DNA from: Stutzerimonas stutzeri
GTDB lineage: Bacteria; Pseudomonadota; Gammaproteobacteria; Pseudomonadales; Pseudomonadaceae
NCBI RefSeq assembly: GCF_018138085.1
Contig: NZ_CP073105.1
Location: 2,976,001-3,040,000, forward strand
Direction of reading: 5' to 3'
DNA: 64,000 nucleotides
This document shows, in pieces, positions 28,112 to 38,052 of this stretch. A program made the translations under genes and the position numbers. Below the pieces are notes generated by a model. It was given only the letters and a program-made list of their open reading frames with translations, searched no databases and was not told where the DNA came from. The first letter of the stretch is position 1, and every line of letters starts with the position of its first letter.

Positions 28112-29884
28112 ATGTGTGGCATAGCTGGCGAACTTCGCTTCGATAATCAACCGGCCGATCTGGCCGCCGTTGAACGCATCACCCAACACCTCATCTCCCG
28201 CGGTCCCGACGCTTGTGGTTTCAACAGTCAGGGGCCCGTCGCTCTGGGCCATCGACGCCTGAAGATCATGGATCTGTGCGAGGCCTCCGGCCAGCCGATG
28301 ATCGATTCGGCGCTGGGTCTGTCGATGGTCTTCAACGGCGCCATCTACAACTATCCGGAACTGCGCGCGGAACTCGAAGCCCTGGGCTACAGCTTCTTCT
28401 CCGAAGGCGACACCGAGGTGCTGCTGAAAGGTTTCCACGCCTGGGGCGAGGCATTGTTGCCACGACTCAACGGCATGTTCGCCTTCGCCATCTGGCAGCG
28501 CGATACGCAGGAATTGTTCATCGCCCGGGACCGCCTCGGCATCAAGCCCTTGTACCTGTCCAAGACCGGTGACCGCCTGCGTTTCGCCTCGGCCCTGCCC
28601 GCCTTGCTCAAGGGCGGCGACATCGCCGGTGTGCTGAACCCGGTGGCGCTGAACCACTACATGAGCTTCCATGCGGTGGTGCCGGCACCGGACACCCTGA
28701 TCGCCGGCATCGAAAAGCTACCGCCGGGAACCTTCATGCGCGTCGACGCCACGGGCAAATCCAGCCAGCAGCGCTGGTGGACGCTCGAATTCGGCGCCAG
28801 GGAAGACGAGCAAAACTACAGCTTCGAGGATTGGCAGGAGCGCACGCTGGCGACCCTTCGCCAGTCGGTTGCGATGCGTCAACGTGCGGCTGTCGACGTC
28901 GGCGTGCTGCTGTCCGGCGGCGTCGACTCCAGCCTGCTGGTCGGCCTGCTTCGCGAAGCGGGCGCGGCGGACAACCTGCTGACCTTCTCTATCGGTTTCG
29001 AGGATGCCGGCGGTGAGCGCGGCGATGAGTTCAAGTATTCCGACCTCATCGCCGAGCACTACCAGACGCGCCACCACCAGTTGCGCATCCAGGAGAAGGA
29101 GATTCTGGAGCGGCTCCCTGCAGCCTTCCAGGCAATGAGCGAGCCGATGGTCAGCCACGACTGCATCGCCTTCTACCTGCTGTCGCGTGAAGTCTCCAAA
29201 CATTGCAAGGTGGTCCAGAGCGGCCAGGGCGCGGACGAGCTGTTCGCCGGCTATCACTGGTATCCGCAGGTCGACGGAGCACAGGACCCTGCCGCGGCCT
29301 ATCTGGCGGCGTTCCGTGATCGCAGCTACGAGGAATATGCCGAGACCATGCAGCAGCAATGGGTCAAGGGCGATTTCTCCGGCGACTTCGTACGGCAGCA
29401 CTTCGCGCAGCCAGGCGCCGAGGCGGCGGTCGACAAGGCACTCAGGATCGATAGCACCGTGATGCTCGTTGACGACCCGGTCAAACGCGTCGACAACATG
29501 ACCATGGCCTGGGGGCTGGAGGCACGAGTGCCGTTCCTCGACCACAACGTGGCGGAGCTGTCGGCGCGCATTCCGGCCAAGTACAAGCTGCCCAATGGCG
29601 GCAAATACGTCCTCAAGGAGGCCGCCCGCAAGGTGATCCCGGCAGCGGTGATCGATCGGCCAAAAGGCTATTTCCCCGTGCCCGGCCTCAAGCATTTGCA
29701 GGGCGAGACCCTCAATTGGGTGCGCGAACTGCTGACCGACCCGAGCCAGGATCGAGGCCTCTACAACCCGGCCATGCTGGAAAAACTGCTCAGCGATCCG
29801 GAGGGCCAACTGACGCCGCTGCGTGGTTCGAAACTGTGGCAACTGGCGGCAGTCAACCTATGGTTGAGCGAGCAAGGCCTATGA
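28112..29884 (+). CDS. asnO: N-acetylglutaminylglutamine amidotransferase (NAGGN synthesis)
   Basis: An asparagine-synthetase-like amidotransferase that amidates N-acetylglutaminylglutamine to the osmolyte NAGGN. It has 590 residues: an N-terminal class II glutaminase domain with the nucleophile C2 (MCGIAGELRF) and RGPDA near 32, and a C-terminal ATP pyrophosphatase domain with SGGVDSSLLVGLL near 268. AAGGA lies five bases before the ATG. Cysteine at position 2 requires this start. It is first in the NAGGN module, followed by ngg and the M42 peptidase gene. Confidence 0.9.
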   Translation: MCGIAGELRFDNQPADLAAVERITQHLISRGPDACGFNSQGPVALGHRRLKIMDLCEASGQPMIDSALGLSMVFNGAIYNYPELRAELEALGYSFFSEGDTEVLLKGFHAWGEALLPRLNGMFAFAIWQRDTQELFIARDRLGIKPLYLSKTGDRLRFASALPALLKGGDIAGVLNPVALNHYMSFHAVVPAPDTLIAGIEKLPPGTFMRVDATGKSSQQRWWTLEFGAREDEQNYSFEDWQERTLATLRQSVAMRQRAAVDVGVLLSGGVDSSLLVGLLREAGAADNLLTFSIGFEDAGGERGDEFKYSDLIAEHYQTRHHQLRIQEKEILERLPAAFQAMSEPMVSHDCIAFYLLSREVSKHCKVVQSGQGADELFAGYHWYPQVDGAQDPAAAYLAAFRDRSYEEYAETMQQQWVKGDFSGDFVRQHFAQPGAEAAVDKALRIDSTVMLVDDPVKRVDNMTMAWGLEARVPFLDHNVAELSARIPAKYKLPNGGKYVLKEAARKVIPAAVIDRPKGYFPVPGLKHLQGETLNWVRELLTDPSQDRGLYNPAMLEKLLSDPEGQLTPLRGSKLWQLAAVNLWLSEQGL

Positions 29885-29974
29885 GCATTCGATCGTGACA
29901 GTGCCTGTTCCATCGCGGGCGCGTGCGTTCCGTCTGTTCGCCGCGCCGACATGACCAGTTCCAAGGAAAACTCC

Positions 29975-31717
29975 ATGCAGAAGTCTCAAGCTTACGGACA
30001 GCGATTGTTGCGCGGCCAGACACCTACCTACGAGCGGCTGCAGGCACGCCTCGCCGAAGATGGCAAGGAAGAGCCGCAGGGCCCGGTGACGCTGCATTGC
30101 GGCTGGGGCCGCATCCTGATCGGTCACACCTACTCCGACCCCGCGGACCTCGCCGCCGACCTGCTTCACGAGCAAGCCGGCGAGCGGGATATCGCGCTCT
30201 ACGTCGCCGCCCCGCACCAGGTGCTCGCCTACGCCCCGCAGCAGTTGTTCCTCGATCCGTCGGACACCATGCGCATCTGGTTCACCGACTACCGCCCGGC
30301 ACGCCGGAGCTTTCGCGGCTTCGGTATTCGTCGCGCGCAAAGCGAAGCCGACTGGAAGGCTATCAACTGCCTGTATCAATCGCGCGGCATGTTGCCGGTC
30401 AACCCTGAGCTGTGCACGCCGCGGGAAAAAGGCGGGCCGGTTTACTGGCTGGCCGAGGACGACGATTCCGGGCAGATCATCGGCAGCGTCATGGGCATCA
30501 ATCACCACAGAGCCTTCAATGACCCGGAAAACGGCTCCAGCCTGTGGTGCCTGGCGGTCGCGCCGAGCTGTACCCGCCCGGGCGTCGGCGAGGCGCTGGT
30601 CCGCCATCTGATCGAGCAGTACATGGGCCGCGGGCTGGCTTATCTTGACCTGTCGGTACTGCACGATAACAAGCAGGCCAAGGCGCTCTACGCCAAGCTG
30701 GGCTTTCGCGATCTGCAGACCTTCACGGTCAAGCGCAAGAACACCATCAACCAGTCACTGTTTCTCGGCCCGGGGCCGGAAGCCGAGCTGAACCCCTACG
30801 CCAGGATCATCGTCGACGAAGCGCGGCGGCGCGGCATCGAGATCAGCATCGACGATGCCGAGGCCGGTCTGTTTACCCTTACCCATGGCGGCCGCAAGGT
30901 GCGCTGCCGGGAGTCGCTGTCGGACCTGACGTCCGCCGTGAGCATGACGCTGTGCCAGGACAAGAGCCTGACCCACCGCACGCTTGCACGGGCCGGGCTG
31001 AAGCTGCCGGCGCAGCGGCTGGCCGGCTCGCCCGAAGACAATGCAGCCTTTCTGCAGGAACACGGCAGCCTGGTGGTCAAGCCGGTCGATGGTGAACAGG
31101 GCCATGGCGTATCGGTGGATCTGCGCAGCCCAGAGGCCTTGGAAGAAGCCGTCGTCCAGGCACGTCAGTTCGACCAACGCGTGCTGCTCGAAAGCTACCA
31201 TCCGGGGCTCGATCTGCGCATCGTGGTGATCGGTTACGAGGTCGTGGCCGCGGCCATCCGCCGACCGGCCGAGGTGGTCGGTGACGGCAGCCACAGCATT
31301 CGGCAGCTGATCGAAACCCAGAGCCGTCGCCGCCAGGCCGCCACCGGCGGCGAGAGCCGAATCCCGCTGGACAGGGAAACCCAGCGCTGCATCGAGGATG
31401 CCGGCTTCGATTACGACACGGTACTGCCACGAGGGGAGCATCTGGCGGTCCGCCGCACGGCGAACCTGCATACGGGCGGGATGCTCGGCGACGTCACCGA
31501 CAGCCTGCATCCGGAACTTGTCGACGCCGCCATTCGAGCCGCTCGCGCACTGGAAATACCGGTGGTGGGACTGGACCTGCTGGTGCCGGGGGCGGACCAG
31601 CCGGACTACGTGTTCATCGAAGCCAACGAGCGCGTGGGCCTCGCCAACCATCATCCACAGCCGACAGCGGAGCGGTTCATCGACCTGCTGTTCCCGCTCA
31701 GCCACAACAGCCACTAG
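29975..31717 (+). CDS. ngg: N-acetylglutaminylglutamine synthetase, GNAT-ATP-grasp fusion
   Basis: Builds the acetylated glutamine dipeptide of the NAGGN osmoprotectant. It has 580 residues. A GNAT acetyltransferase domain (about 100-245; SSLWCLAVAPSCTRPGVGEA holds the acetyl-CoA loop) is fused to a C-terminal ATP-grasp ligase domain (about 275-575; LVVKPVDGEQGHGVSVDL and FIEANERVGLANHH). The ATG at 29975 has AGGA seven bases upstream; an earlier ATG at 29951 lacks one. The 90-bp spacer from asnO shows no terminator, so co-transcription is likely. Confidence 0.9.
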   Translation: MQKSQAYGQRLLRGQTPTYERLQARLAEDGKEEPQGPVTLHCGWGRILIGHTYSDPADLAADLLHEQAGERDIALYVAAPHQVLAYAPQQLFLDPSDTMRIWFTDYRPARRSFRGFGIRRAQSEADWKAINCLYQSRGMLPVNPELCTPREKGGPVYWLAEDDDSGQIIGSVMGINHHRAFNDPENGSSLWCLAVAPSCTRPGVGEALVRHLIEQYMGRGLAYLDLSVLHDNKQAKALYAKLGFRDLQTFTVKRKNTINQSLFLGPGPEAELNPYARIIVDEARRRGIEISIDDAEAGLFTLTHGGRKVRCRESLSDLTSAVSMTLCQDKSLTHRTLARAGLKLPAQRLAGSPEDNAAFLQEHGSLVVKPVDGEQGHGVSVDLRSPEALEEAVVQARQFDQRVLLESYHPGLDLRIVVIGYEVVAAAIRRPAEVVGDGSHSIRQLIETQSRRRQAATGGESRIPLDRETQRCIEDAGFDYDTVLPRGEHLAVRRTANLHTGGMLGDVTDSLHPELVDAAIRAARALEIPVVGLDLLVPGADQPDYVFIEANERVGLANHHPQPTAERFIDLLFPLSHNSH

Positions 31718-31829
31718 CTGGCGCTGTCACGAAGGTGGCCATCGTCACCTTCGGACAGGCTTACCGCGGCATCGCTCGCATTCATTCATCGCATGGCGGC
31801 AGCCATCCACGTGCCCCTAAGGAATGATC

Positions 31830-33029
31830 ATGACTGCAAAGCTACCTGAACCTGATCTCAACTATCTGCAACGCGTGTTGCTGGAAACCCTGGCGATTCC
31901 CAGCCCCACGGGCTTCACCGACACCATCGTGCGTTACGTGGCCGAGCGCCTCAGCGAACTGGGCATCCCTTTCGAGCTGACTCGCCGCGGCACCATCCGC
32001 GCCACGCTGAAGGGGCGCCAGGACAGCCCGGATCGCGCCATCGCCGCGCATCTGGACACCATCGGTGCCAGCGTCCGTGAAATCCATGAAACCGGCCGGC
32101 TGGGCCTGTCGCCCGTTGGCTGCTGGTCGAGCCGCTTTGCCGAAGGCAGCCGCGTCAGCGTGTTCACCGATCACGGTGTGATACGCGGCAGCGTCCTGCC
32201 GCTGCTCGCCTCGGGGCATGCCTTCAACACGGCGGTCGACGAGATGCCGATCAGCTGGGACCACGTCGAGCTGCGCCTGGATGCCCATACCACCTGCCGC
32301 GCCGACAGCATTGCATTAGGCATCCACGTCGGCGACTTCGTCGCCTTCGATCCGATGCCGGAATTCACCGACAGCGGCCATATCAGCGCCCGCCACCTGG
32401 ACGACAAGGCCGGCGTAGCTGCGCTGCTGACCGCCTTGAAAGCGGTGGTGGAAAGCGGCCTCGAATTGCCGATCGACTGCCATCCGCTGTTCACCATCAC
32501 CGAAGAAACCGGCTCGGGTGCAGCGGGCGCGCTGCCATGGGATGTCAGCGAGTTCGTCGGCATCGACATCGCGCCAAGTGCCAAGGGCCAGGAATCCAAC
32601 GAGCATGCCGTCACCGTCGCGATGCAGGACTCTGGCGGGCCGTATGATTTCCACCTCTCCCGTCACCTGCTCAAACTGGCGGAAAACCATGACATTCCGG
32701 TGCGCCGGGACCTGTTCCGCTACTACCACAGCGATGCCCAGTCGGCGATCGCCGCCGGGCACGATATCCGTACCGCACTACTGGCGTTCGGCTGCGATGC
32801 GACCCACGGCTACGAGCGAACCCATATAGACAGCCTCGCGGCCATGAGCCGCCTGGTCAGCGAGTACCTGCTCAGCCCGCCGGTCTTCGCCAGCGATGCA
32901 CACACAGGGCAGGGATCGCTGGAAAGCTTCAGCCATCAACTCGAGCACGAAACCCAGATGGAGAACGACACGCGCGTACCGCCAGTCGATTCGATAATCG
33001 ACAGACGCTCCGACGACACAGCCGATTGA
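31830..33029 (+). CDS. NAGGN-system M42-family metallopeptidase
   Basis: A 399-residue M42 aminopeptidase/cellulase-M type protein. Likely metal ligands are in AIAAHLDTIGASV (His near 72), ARHLDDKAGVAALL (Asp near 192), ITEETGSGAAG (Glu pair near 224) and the late HGYERTHIDS. This subfamily occurs with asnO-ngg; whether it degrades, edits or matures NAGGN is not known to me. AAGGA is correctly spaced for the ATG at 31830, while the ATG at 31824 overlaps it. Confidence 0.88.
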   Translation: MTAKLPEPDLNYLQRVLLETLAIPSPTGFTDTIVRYVAERLSELGIPFELTRRGTIRATLKGRQDSPDRAIAAHLDTIGASVREIHETGRLGLSPVGCWSSRFAEGSRVSVFTDHGVIRGSVLPLLASGHAFNTAVDEMPISWDHVELRLDAHTTCRADSIALGIHVGDFVAFDPMPEFTDSGHISARHLDDKAGVAALLTALKAVVESGLELPIDCHPLFTITEETGSGAAGALPWDVSEFVGIDIAPSAKGQESNEHAVTVAMQDSGGPYDFHLSRHLLKLAENHDIPVRRDLFRYYHSDAQSAIAAGHDIRTALLAFGCDATHGYERTHIDSLAAMSRLVSEYLLSPPVFASDAHTGQGSLESFSHQLEHETQMENDTRVPPVDSIIDRRSDDTAD

Positions 33030-33249
33030 ATTTCGGGTTTCATGATCTGCCGCCAACTTGAGGCATTTGCCGATTGCGAGGCGGCCTTGATCCGGGCAAA
33101 GTCGCAAGTCACTGAAATATATGAATTGCCTGGTTAAACTGGGCATTCGGCGAAGCTGGCTTGCCATTCGCGTCACTGAAACTGTGCATCCAGGGGGCTG
33201 ACGGCATTGCCTGGCCCCCGGGACGTTGCGCACGACTCCGGGTCTCAAC

Positions 33250-36012
33250 ATGCTGCCGCGCCTTTGCCTGGCCCTCTTGCTTTGTTGTGTAGCTGGTCCG
33301 CTCTGGGCATTCACCCCAGTACCGGTGACTACGCATGATTTTCGCCAGTCCCTCGGCAGCTGGACCTATTTCCTCCGGGATCCGGCCGCTGAGCTGAACG
33401 CTGAAGAAGTGCTTGCCCTGCCGGAAAAGACCTTCGAACCGGTCATCGCCAAGCACGCCAACAAGGGCAAGAACGACGATGTCTGGTGGTTCCGGGTCGA
33501 GCTGGACAACCAGCTGAGCGACCCGGTTGGCGGTTTCGTCGAGATCAACTATCCGTTGCTCGACCACATCGAGCTGTACGTGCGTCGCCCGGACGGCAGC
33601 GTCAGCCGGCAACAGTCCGGCGACGAACGTCCATTCAAAGAGCGCTCGGTCAAGGTCAGCAACTTCTGGTTTCCGGTCGACCTAGAGCCCGGCGTCTCGA
33701 CGCTGTTGCTGCGGGTACAAAGCACCAGCACGCTGTATGTACCACTGTACTTCGGCACCTATGGGTCAAGCGCCGCCGCGGTCGAGGACACGATGGGCTT
33801 TGCCGGCGCCTTCTACGGCGTGCTGTTCGCGATGTTCTGCTACAACTTCTTCCTGTTCCTCTCGCTGCGCGAACCGGCCTATTTCTGGTACCTGATCTAT
33901 AACCTCAACGTCGGGCTGTTCGCGCTCAGCTTCGACGGGCGACTGGTCAAATGGCTGAACGATGATGGAGGTGTCGTTGCCCTGGGCATCTATGCGCTGA
34001 TGCTCAGTCACTGCCTGATCTCCATCCAGTTCAGCCGGCATTTTCTGCATACCCGCGAGCACTTTCCACGGCTCGATTTCGCATTGCGCGTGGCGTTCCT
34101 GGTCTCGTTCGCGGCGCTGTTGTCCGGGCTGGTCCTCGACCTGCAGGCCTGGAGCGTCCTGGCCAGCGTCATGGTCATCATCTCGTCCATCGGCCTGTTG
34201 CTGACCGGCGCATTCGTCTGGCGCCGCGGGGTGCGTTACGGTCTGTACTACACCCTCGCCTGGGGCGTGTTGCTGGTGACCTTCGCCATCGTCACGGCGG
34301 GCTCGCTGGGCTTCAACCTGCTCGGTCTCTACGGCTCCTCGATCGTCAAGGTCGGTATCGCCTTCGAATTGATCACGCTGTCCATCGGCCTTGCCGACCG
34401 GATCAACCTGCTCAAGGAAGAAGGGTTTCGCTCGCGACAGGCCGCCGCCCGCGCGGAGAGCGAAAACCAGGCCAAAAGCCGCTTTCTGGCAAAAATGAGT
34501 CATGAAATCCGAACGCCGCTCAACGGTGTTCTCGGCATGCTGCAGCTGTTGCGCGAAACGCCGCTGGATCGCAACCAGCGCTTCTATCTCGACACCATTT
34601 CCAGCTCCAGTGCCTCGTTGATGTCGGTGATCAACGACATTCTCGACTACGCACGCATCGGCGCTGGAAAACTCGTTCTGGAAGACATCGAATACGATCT
34701 CGAGGCGCTGCTTTCGGAAACCGTCAGCCTGTTCACCGCCCAAGCGCTGGAAAAGCAGCTGCGCTTGCACGTCAGCCTCGCACCCGGCGTGCCGCGACGG
34801 GTACGGGGCGATCCCACCCGGCTCAAGCAGATCCTGCTGAACCTGATCAGCAACGCATTGAAATTCACCGAGCATGGCTACGTCATGCTCGAAGTCACCA
34901 GTCAGGGCCAAGCGGATGCTCGAACGCTGGAGTTCTCGGTGACCGACAGCGGCATCGGCATGCGTCCCGAAGTCCTCGCTCAGCTGTTCGTGTCCTTCTC
35001 TCAGGGCGACTCCAGCACCACGCGCCGGTATGGCGGTAGTGGGTTGGGGCTGGTCATCAGCAAGGAGCTGGTGGAAATGATGGGCGGCCAGATCGTCGTG
35101 CAAAGCGCACCAGGGCAAGGTAGCCGCTTCAGTTTCGCCACACCGCTGCATGAAGCGGGGGGCAACCATGATCCGCTCGCCGCGCTGCTGGAAAGACGCA
35201 CGGCGGTGATCGCCTCCCAGGATCTGCGCGCCCTCGATGCCATGGCTGGCCTGTTGATGCGCTGGGGAATGCGCGTGGTGCGCTGTGAGGAGCCGCAACG
35301 GCTGCCTCGCTATCTGGATGACCACAGCGCCCCACCGTTATTGGTGATCATGGCGCCGTGGCCCGGACAACCCGAAGATTGGCTGGCATCGCTGCGCAAC
35401 CAGCTCGAGCCGAATCAGCGTGTCTTGCTCCTCTACCCACCGCAGAGCGGGCACGCTATCGCTGAAACCGATCTGCGACTGGTCCAGTTGCCCTTACCGC
35501 TTCTGCTCGCCCCGCTGCGCGATGCCCTGCATCGGCTCTATCAGCCGATGAACAGGACGCTACCCGACGCTTCGGCACCCGAGTCCGGCGCTGCGACGTC
35601 GCGTTCACGCATCCTCATCGCTGAAGACAATCCCGTCAGCCAGATGGTGGTTTCCAGCCTGCTGCGCAAACGAGGCTACGAGGTAACAATCGCGGAGAAT
35701 GGCCGTCGCGCCGTGGCGGCCTACCGTGAAAATCCCTCGGCCATACAGGCGATCCTGATGGATTGCGAAATGCCGGAAGTGAACGGCTTCGAGGCGAGCC
35801 GTCAAATTCGCTGCCTGGAAGCCGAACGCGGGCTGGCACCGGTGCCGATCATCGCGCTGACGGCGCACGTGCTCGATGGCCATCGCCAACAGGGCAGCGA
35901 CGCGGGAATGAATGACTTCATTGGCAAGCCGCTGGACACCGAGCAGCTGTATGCTTGCCTGGATCGTCACCTGCACGCGACGACGGTCGTCGAACCTGAC
36001 CAGCCCACCTGA
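33250..36012 (+). CDS. 7TMR-DISM hybrid sensor histidine kinase with receiver
   Basis: A 920-residue inner-membrane hybrid kinase. A signal peptide (about 1-20) is followed by a periplasmic DISMED2-type carbohydrate-binding-like domain (about 25-170), seven hydrophobic helices (about 185-385), a coiled segment and HisKA ([12 protein letters not shown], His near 418). The HATPase has [14 protein letters not shown] and [15 protein letters not shown] divergent receiver-like segment (about 650-760) lacks an obvious phospho-acceptor motif. The C-terminal receiver has its Asp near 838 in [12 protein letters not shown]. It follows the NAGGN genes as PA3462 does, so osmotic signalling is plausible. 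No Hpt domain, and no clear ribosome-binding site before the ATG. Confidence 0.87.
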   Translation: MLPRLCLALLLCCVAGPLWAFTPVPVTTHDFRQSLGSWTYFLRDPAAELNAEEVLALPEKTFEPVIAKHANKGKNDDVWWFRVELDNQLSDPVGGFVEINYPLLDHIELYVRRPDGSVSRQQSGDERPFKERSVKVSNFWFPVDLEPGVSTLLLRVQSTSTLYVPLYFGTYGSSAAAVEDTMGFAGAFYGVLFAMFCYNFFLFLSLREPAYFWYLIYNLNVGLFALSFDGRLVKWLNDDGGVVALGIYALMLSHCLISIQFSRHFLHTREHFPRLDFALRVAFLVSFAALLSGLVLDLQAWSVLASVMVIISSIGLLLTGAFVWRRGVRYGLYYTLAWGVLLVTFAIVTAGSLGFNLLGLYGSSIVKVGIAFELITLSIGLADRINLLKEEGFRSRQAAARAESENQAKSRFLAKMSHEIRTPLNGVLGMLQLLRETPLDRNQRFYLDTISSSSASLMSVINDILDYARIGAGKLVLEDIEYDLEALLSETVSLFTAQALEKQLRLHVSLAPGVPRRVRGDPTRLKQILLNLISNALKFTEHGYVMLEVTSQGQADARTLEFSVTDSGIGMRPEVLAQLFVSFSQGDSSTTRRYGGSGLGLVISKELVEMMGGQIVVQSAPGQGSRFSFATPLHEAGGNHDPLAALLERRTAVIASQDLRALDAMAGLLMRWGMRVVRCEEPQRLPRYLDDHSAPPLLVIMAPWPGQPEDWLASLRNQLEPNQRVLLLYPPQSGHAIAETDLRLVQLPLPLLLAPLRDALHRLYQPMNRTLPDASAPESGAATSRSRILIAEDNPVSQMVVSSLLRKRGYEVTIAENGRRAVAAYRENPSAIQAILMDCEMPEVNGFEASRQIRCLEAERGLAPVPIIALTAHVLDGHRQQGSDAGMNDFIGKPLDTEQLYACLDRHLHATTVVEPDQPT

Positions 36013-36021
36013 CTCGAAACC

Positions 36022-36252
36022 ATGCTCATCCCCTACGACCAGCTAGAACCCGACACGCTCACGCGCCTCATCGAGGATTTCGTCACCCGCGACGGCACCG
36101 ACAACGGCGACGAGACGCCCTTGCAGACCCGCGTCGAACGGGTGCGTCAGGCATTGAGCAAAGGTACCGCGGTGATCGTCTTCGATGCCGACCATCAGCA
36201 ATGCCAGCTGGCGCTCAGGCGCGACGTGCCGAAGGAATGGCTGGAGGATTGA
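36022..36252 (+). CDS. YheU family protein (UPF0270)
   Basis: A 76-residue acidic protein with the UPF0270 pattern MLIPYDQLEPDTLTRLIEDF at the start and QCQLALRRDVPKEW at the end. Function is unknown. It starts 9 bp after the hybrid kinase stop and is probably co-transcribed, as with PA3463. Confidence 0.88.
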   Translation: MLIPYDQLEPDTLTRLIEDFVTRDGTDNGDETPLQTRVERVRQALSKGTAVIVFDADHQQCQLALRRDVPKEWLED

Positions 36253-36255
36253 GGC

Positions 36256-36678
36256 TTACCCCAGCACGCCGCCGTCTCGTTCCCAGGCGCAACGCATGCG
36301 CAGATCGCGCTGATGCGGGCTGTGCGAGCCGCTGTCGGTCTCCCAGCGAAAGGTATGCGTCCCGCTGAGTTCGGTTTCCAGATGCACCACCGCGCTGGTC
36401 CAGTAGAGCTCGCTGAGCAGCGCCTCGAAGTTGCGTACCCACAAGGCCCATTCATATTCGATCGCCCGGTAGCTGGCGCCGAAGTGGATCACCTGGGTCT
36501 GGTAGAGGCCATCCCCGGAACAGCAGGAAAACATCTTGCGGCCAATGAACGGCCAGCCCTCGCCTTGCGGCAAGTTGTCCAAAGCACGGCGATTGAGTTC
36601 GCGACGCCGCCGACCCTCTTCAGCGTCGGCCGATGGCCAGTCACGGATGCTGCCATAGACGATGGATTCCGGCTCCAC
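36256..36678 (-). CDS. Protein of unknown function (140 aa)
   Basis: I do not recognise a family. The protein is soluble and rich in Trp, Glu and Arg, with no signal peptide or membrane helix. Notable stretches are MFSCCSGDGLYQTQVIHFGA (about 49-68), containing a Cys-Cys pair, and HTFRWETDSGSHSPHQRDLR (about 107-126). The stop is 3 bp from that of the convergent yheU gene. The frame is intact with a plausible ATG, and the opposite-strand frames look like shadows. It may be clade-restricted. Confidence 0.6.
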   Translation of the reverse strand: MEPESIVYGSIRDWPSADAEEGRRRRELNRRALDNLPQGEGWPFIGRKMFSCCSGDGLYQTQVIHFGASYRAIEYEWALWVRNFEALLSELYWTSAVVHLETELSGTHTFRWETDSGSHSPHQRDLRMRCAWERDGGVLG

Positions 36679-36797
36679 GCGAACACTCCACTCGAAAGGC
36701 CGACATGTTCAACCAAAACCGGTTGGCGTTCCAGCCTCCCGGTGGGCACGGCGCGACTGCGTGGGATGCAAAGTGATGCCGGTCACGGTGATGCTGT

Positions 36798-37970
36798 TCA
36801 GGTCCCGGTCGCAGCCGCCGGATCACGCCGTGGCGCCAGCCGCAGGGCGAGGACCGTCATGACCGCCGCCATGCTCGCCAGGACCAGAAACGGCCAGCGG
36901 TAGTCTCCCGCGATATCGCGCCCGAGCCCAGTCAGCACCGGTGAGAAGCACGCCAGGCAATAGCCGGTACAGAGCATCATCGCCGTCAGCCGGCTGACCG
37001 CCAGCGGTGTACTGGCCTCGTACATGGGCAGCACCAGCGACATCGAGAAGGTGCCGTTGAGCGCGATACCCAGCACCATGCAGACCACCAGCGGCTGCAC
37101 CTGGGGAACCCAGGCGATAATCAGCAGACTGGCTGTCGCCAGCACGCCACAGGCAGCCATCAGCAGGTGTCGCTTCCCGAAGCGCTGCGCCAGCCAGGGC
37201 ATGGCGAAGGCACTCGGCAAACCGATCAACATGAAGCCACTGAAGAAGGTGTTGCTTTGCAACAGGCTGAAGCCGGCTTCGTGATAACGCGCTACCAGCC
37301 AGGTCGCCAGCGCATAGAACAATCCCGCCTGCAGGGCGAAGTAGATGCTCACCAGCCAGGCGCGCGGCTCGCGCCATGGCAAACCAGCCCGCCGCTCGAC
37401 AGCGGCCTCCGGCTGGTTCGGCAATCGCCACCAGAGCATTACCGCCAGGATCGCCGGGATCGACCAGATTGCCAGTCCCATGGTCCAGCGCTCTCCCAGC
37501 AGCTGCGTCGCGGGCGCCGTCAATACCACGCCGATGGTGCCGCCAACAGCCATACTCAACGAGTAGAAGGCGGCGGTCTTGCCAATGCGGTCGAGGAAAT
37601 AGCGCTTGATGAAGCCCGACAACAACGGCCCGGCCACGGCGATGCCGGCGCCGACCATCGCCGCCGTGCCGATCAGGATCACGGGATTGTCGCCGAGCAG
37701 CCTCAACATCAGCGCCAGCCCGATAAGTCCCAGGCAGAGACTGATGGTCCGCTCCAACCCGAACCGCACGGCCAGCCGCGGTGCCAGCGGTGCCAGCAAA
37801 CCCATCAGCAGCACCGGCAGCGCCGTGGTCAGGCTGACCAGGCTTCGGCTGAGATTCAGCTCATGCGCGATGCGTTCGATCAATGGGGCGAAGGAGGTGA
37901 TTCCGGGGCGAAGATTGATGGCCGCGAGCACCAGAGCCAGCATGAGCAGCCAGCGAGATGGGTTTTTCAC
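36798..37970 (-). CDS. MFS transporter, CynX/NimT family
   Basis: A 390-residue 12-helix MFS protein. AAINLRPGITSFAPLIERIA (about 17-36) is the characteristic first-helix motif of CynX/NimT (cyanate or 2-nitroimidazole) transporters. RFGLERTISLCLGLIGLAL and MFLALNGTFS-type helices follow. The substrate is unknown. It is monocistronic between the unknown protein and the SDR gene. Confidence 0.83.
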   Translation of the reverse strand: MKNPSRWLLMLALVLAAINLRPGITSFAPLIERIAHELNLSRSLVSLTTALPVLLMGLLAPLAPRLAVRFGLERTISLCLGLIGLALMLRLLGDNPVILIGTAAMVGAGIAVAGPLLSGFIKRYFLDRIGKTAAFYSLSMAVGGTIGVVLTAPATQLLGERWTMGLAIWSIPAILAVMLWWRLPNQPEAAVERRAGLPWREPRAWLVSIYFALQAGLFYALATWLVARYHEAGFSLLQSNTFFSGFMLIGLPSAFAMPWLAQRFGKRHLLMAACGVLATASLLIIAWVPQVQPLVVCMVLGIALNGTFSMSLVLPMYEASTPLAVSRLTAMMLCTGYCLACFSPVLTGLGRDIAGDYRWPFLVLASMAAVMTVLALRLAPRRDPAAATGT

Positions 37971-38052
37971 AGTGAATCCATGGGTCGGTCTGAGGTGAAC
38001 AGGTAACCCTACTCCCGGCCCAGGATCACGGCAAGCAAAACGGACCTATTGG

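Noticed and set aside
33766..35325. 519-codon open frame on the minus strand
   Set aside because: It is the shadow of the hybrid histidine kinase: low-complexity His/Gln/Asp composition typical of antisense frames in high-GC DNA, and the plus-strand frame has clear domains.
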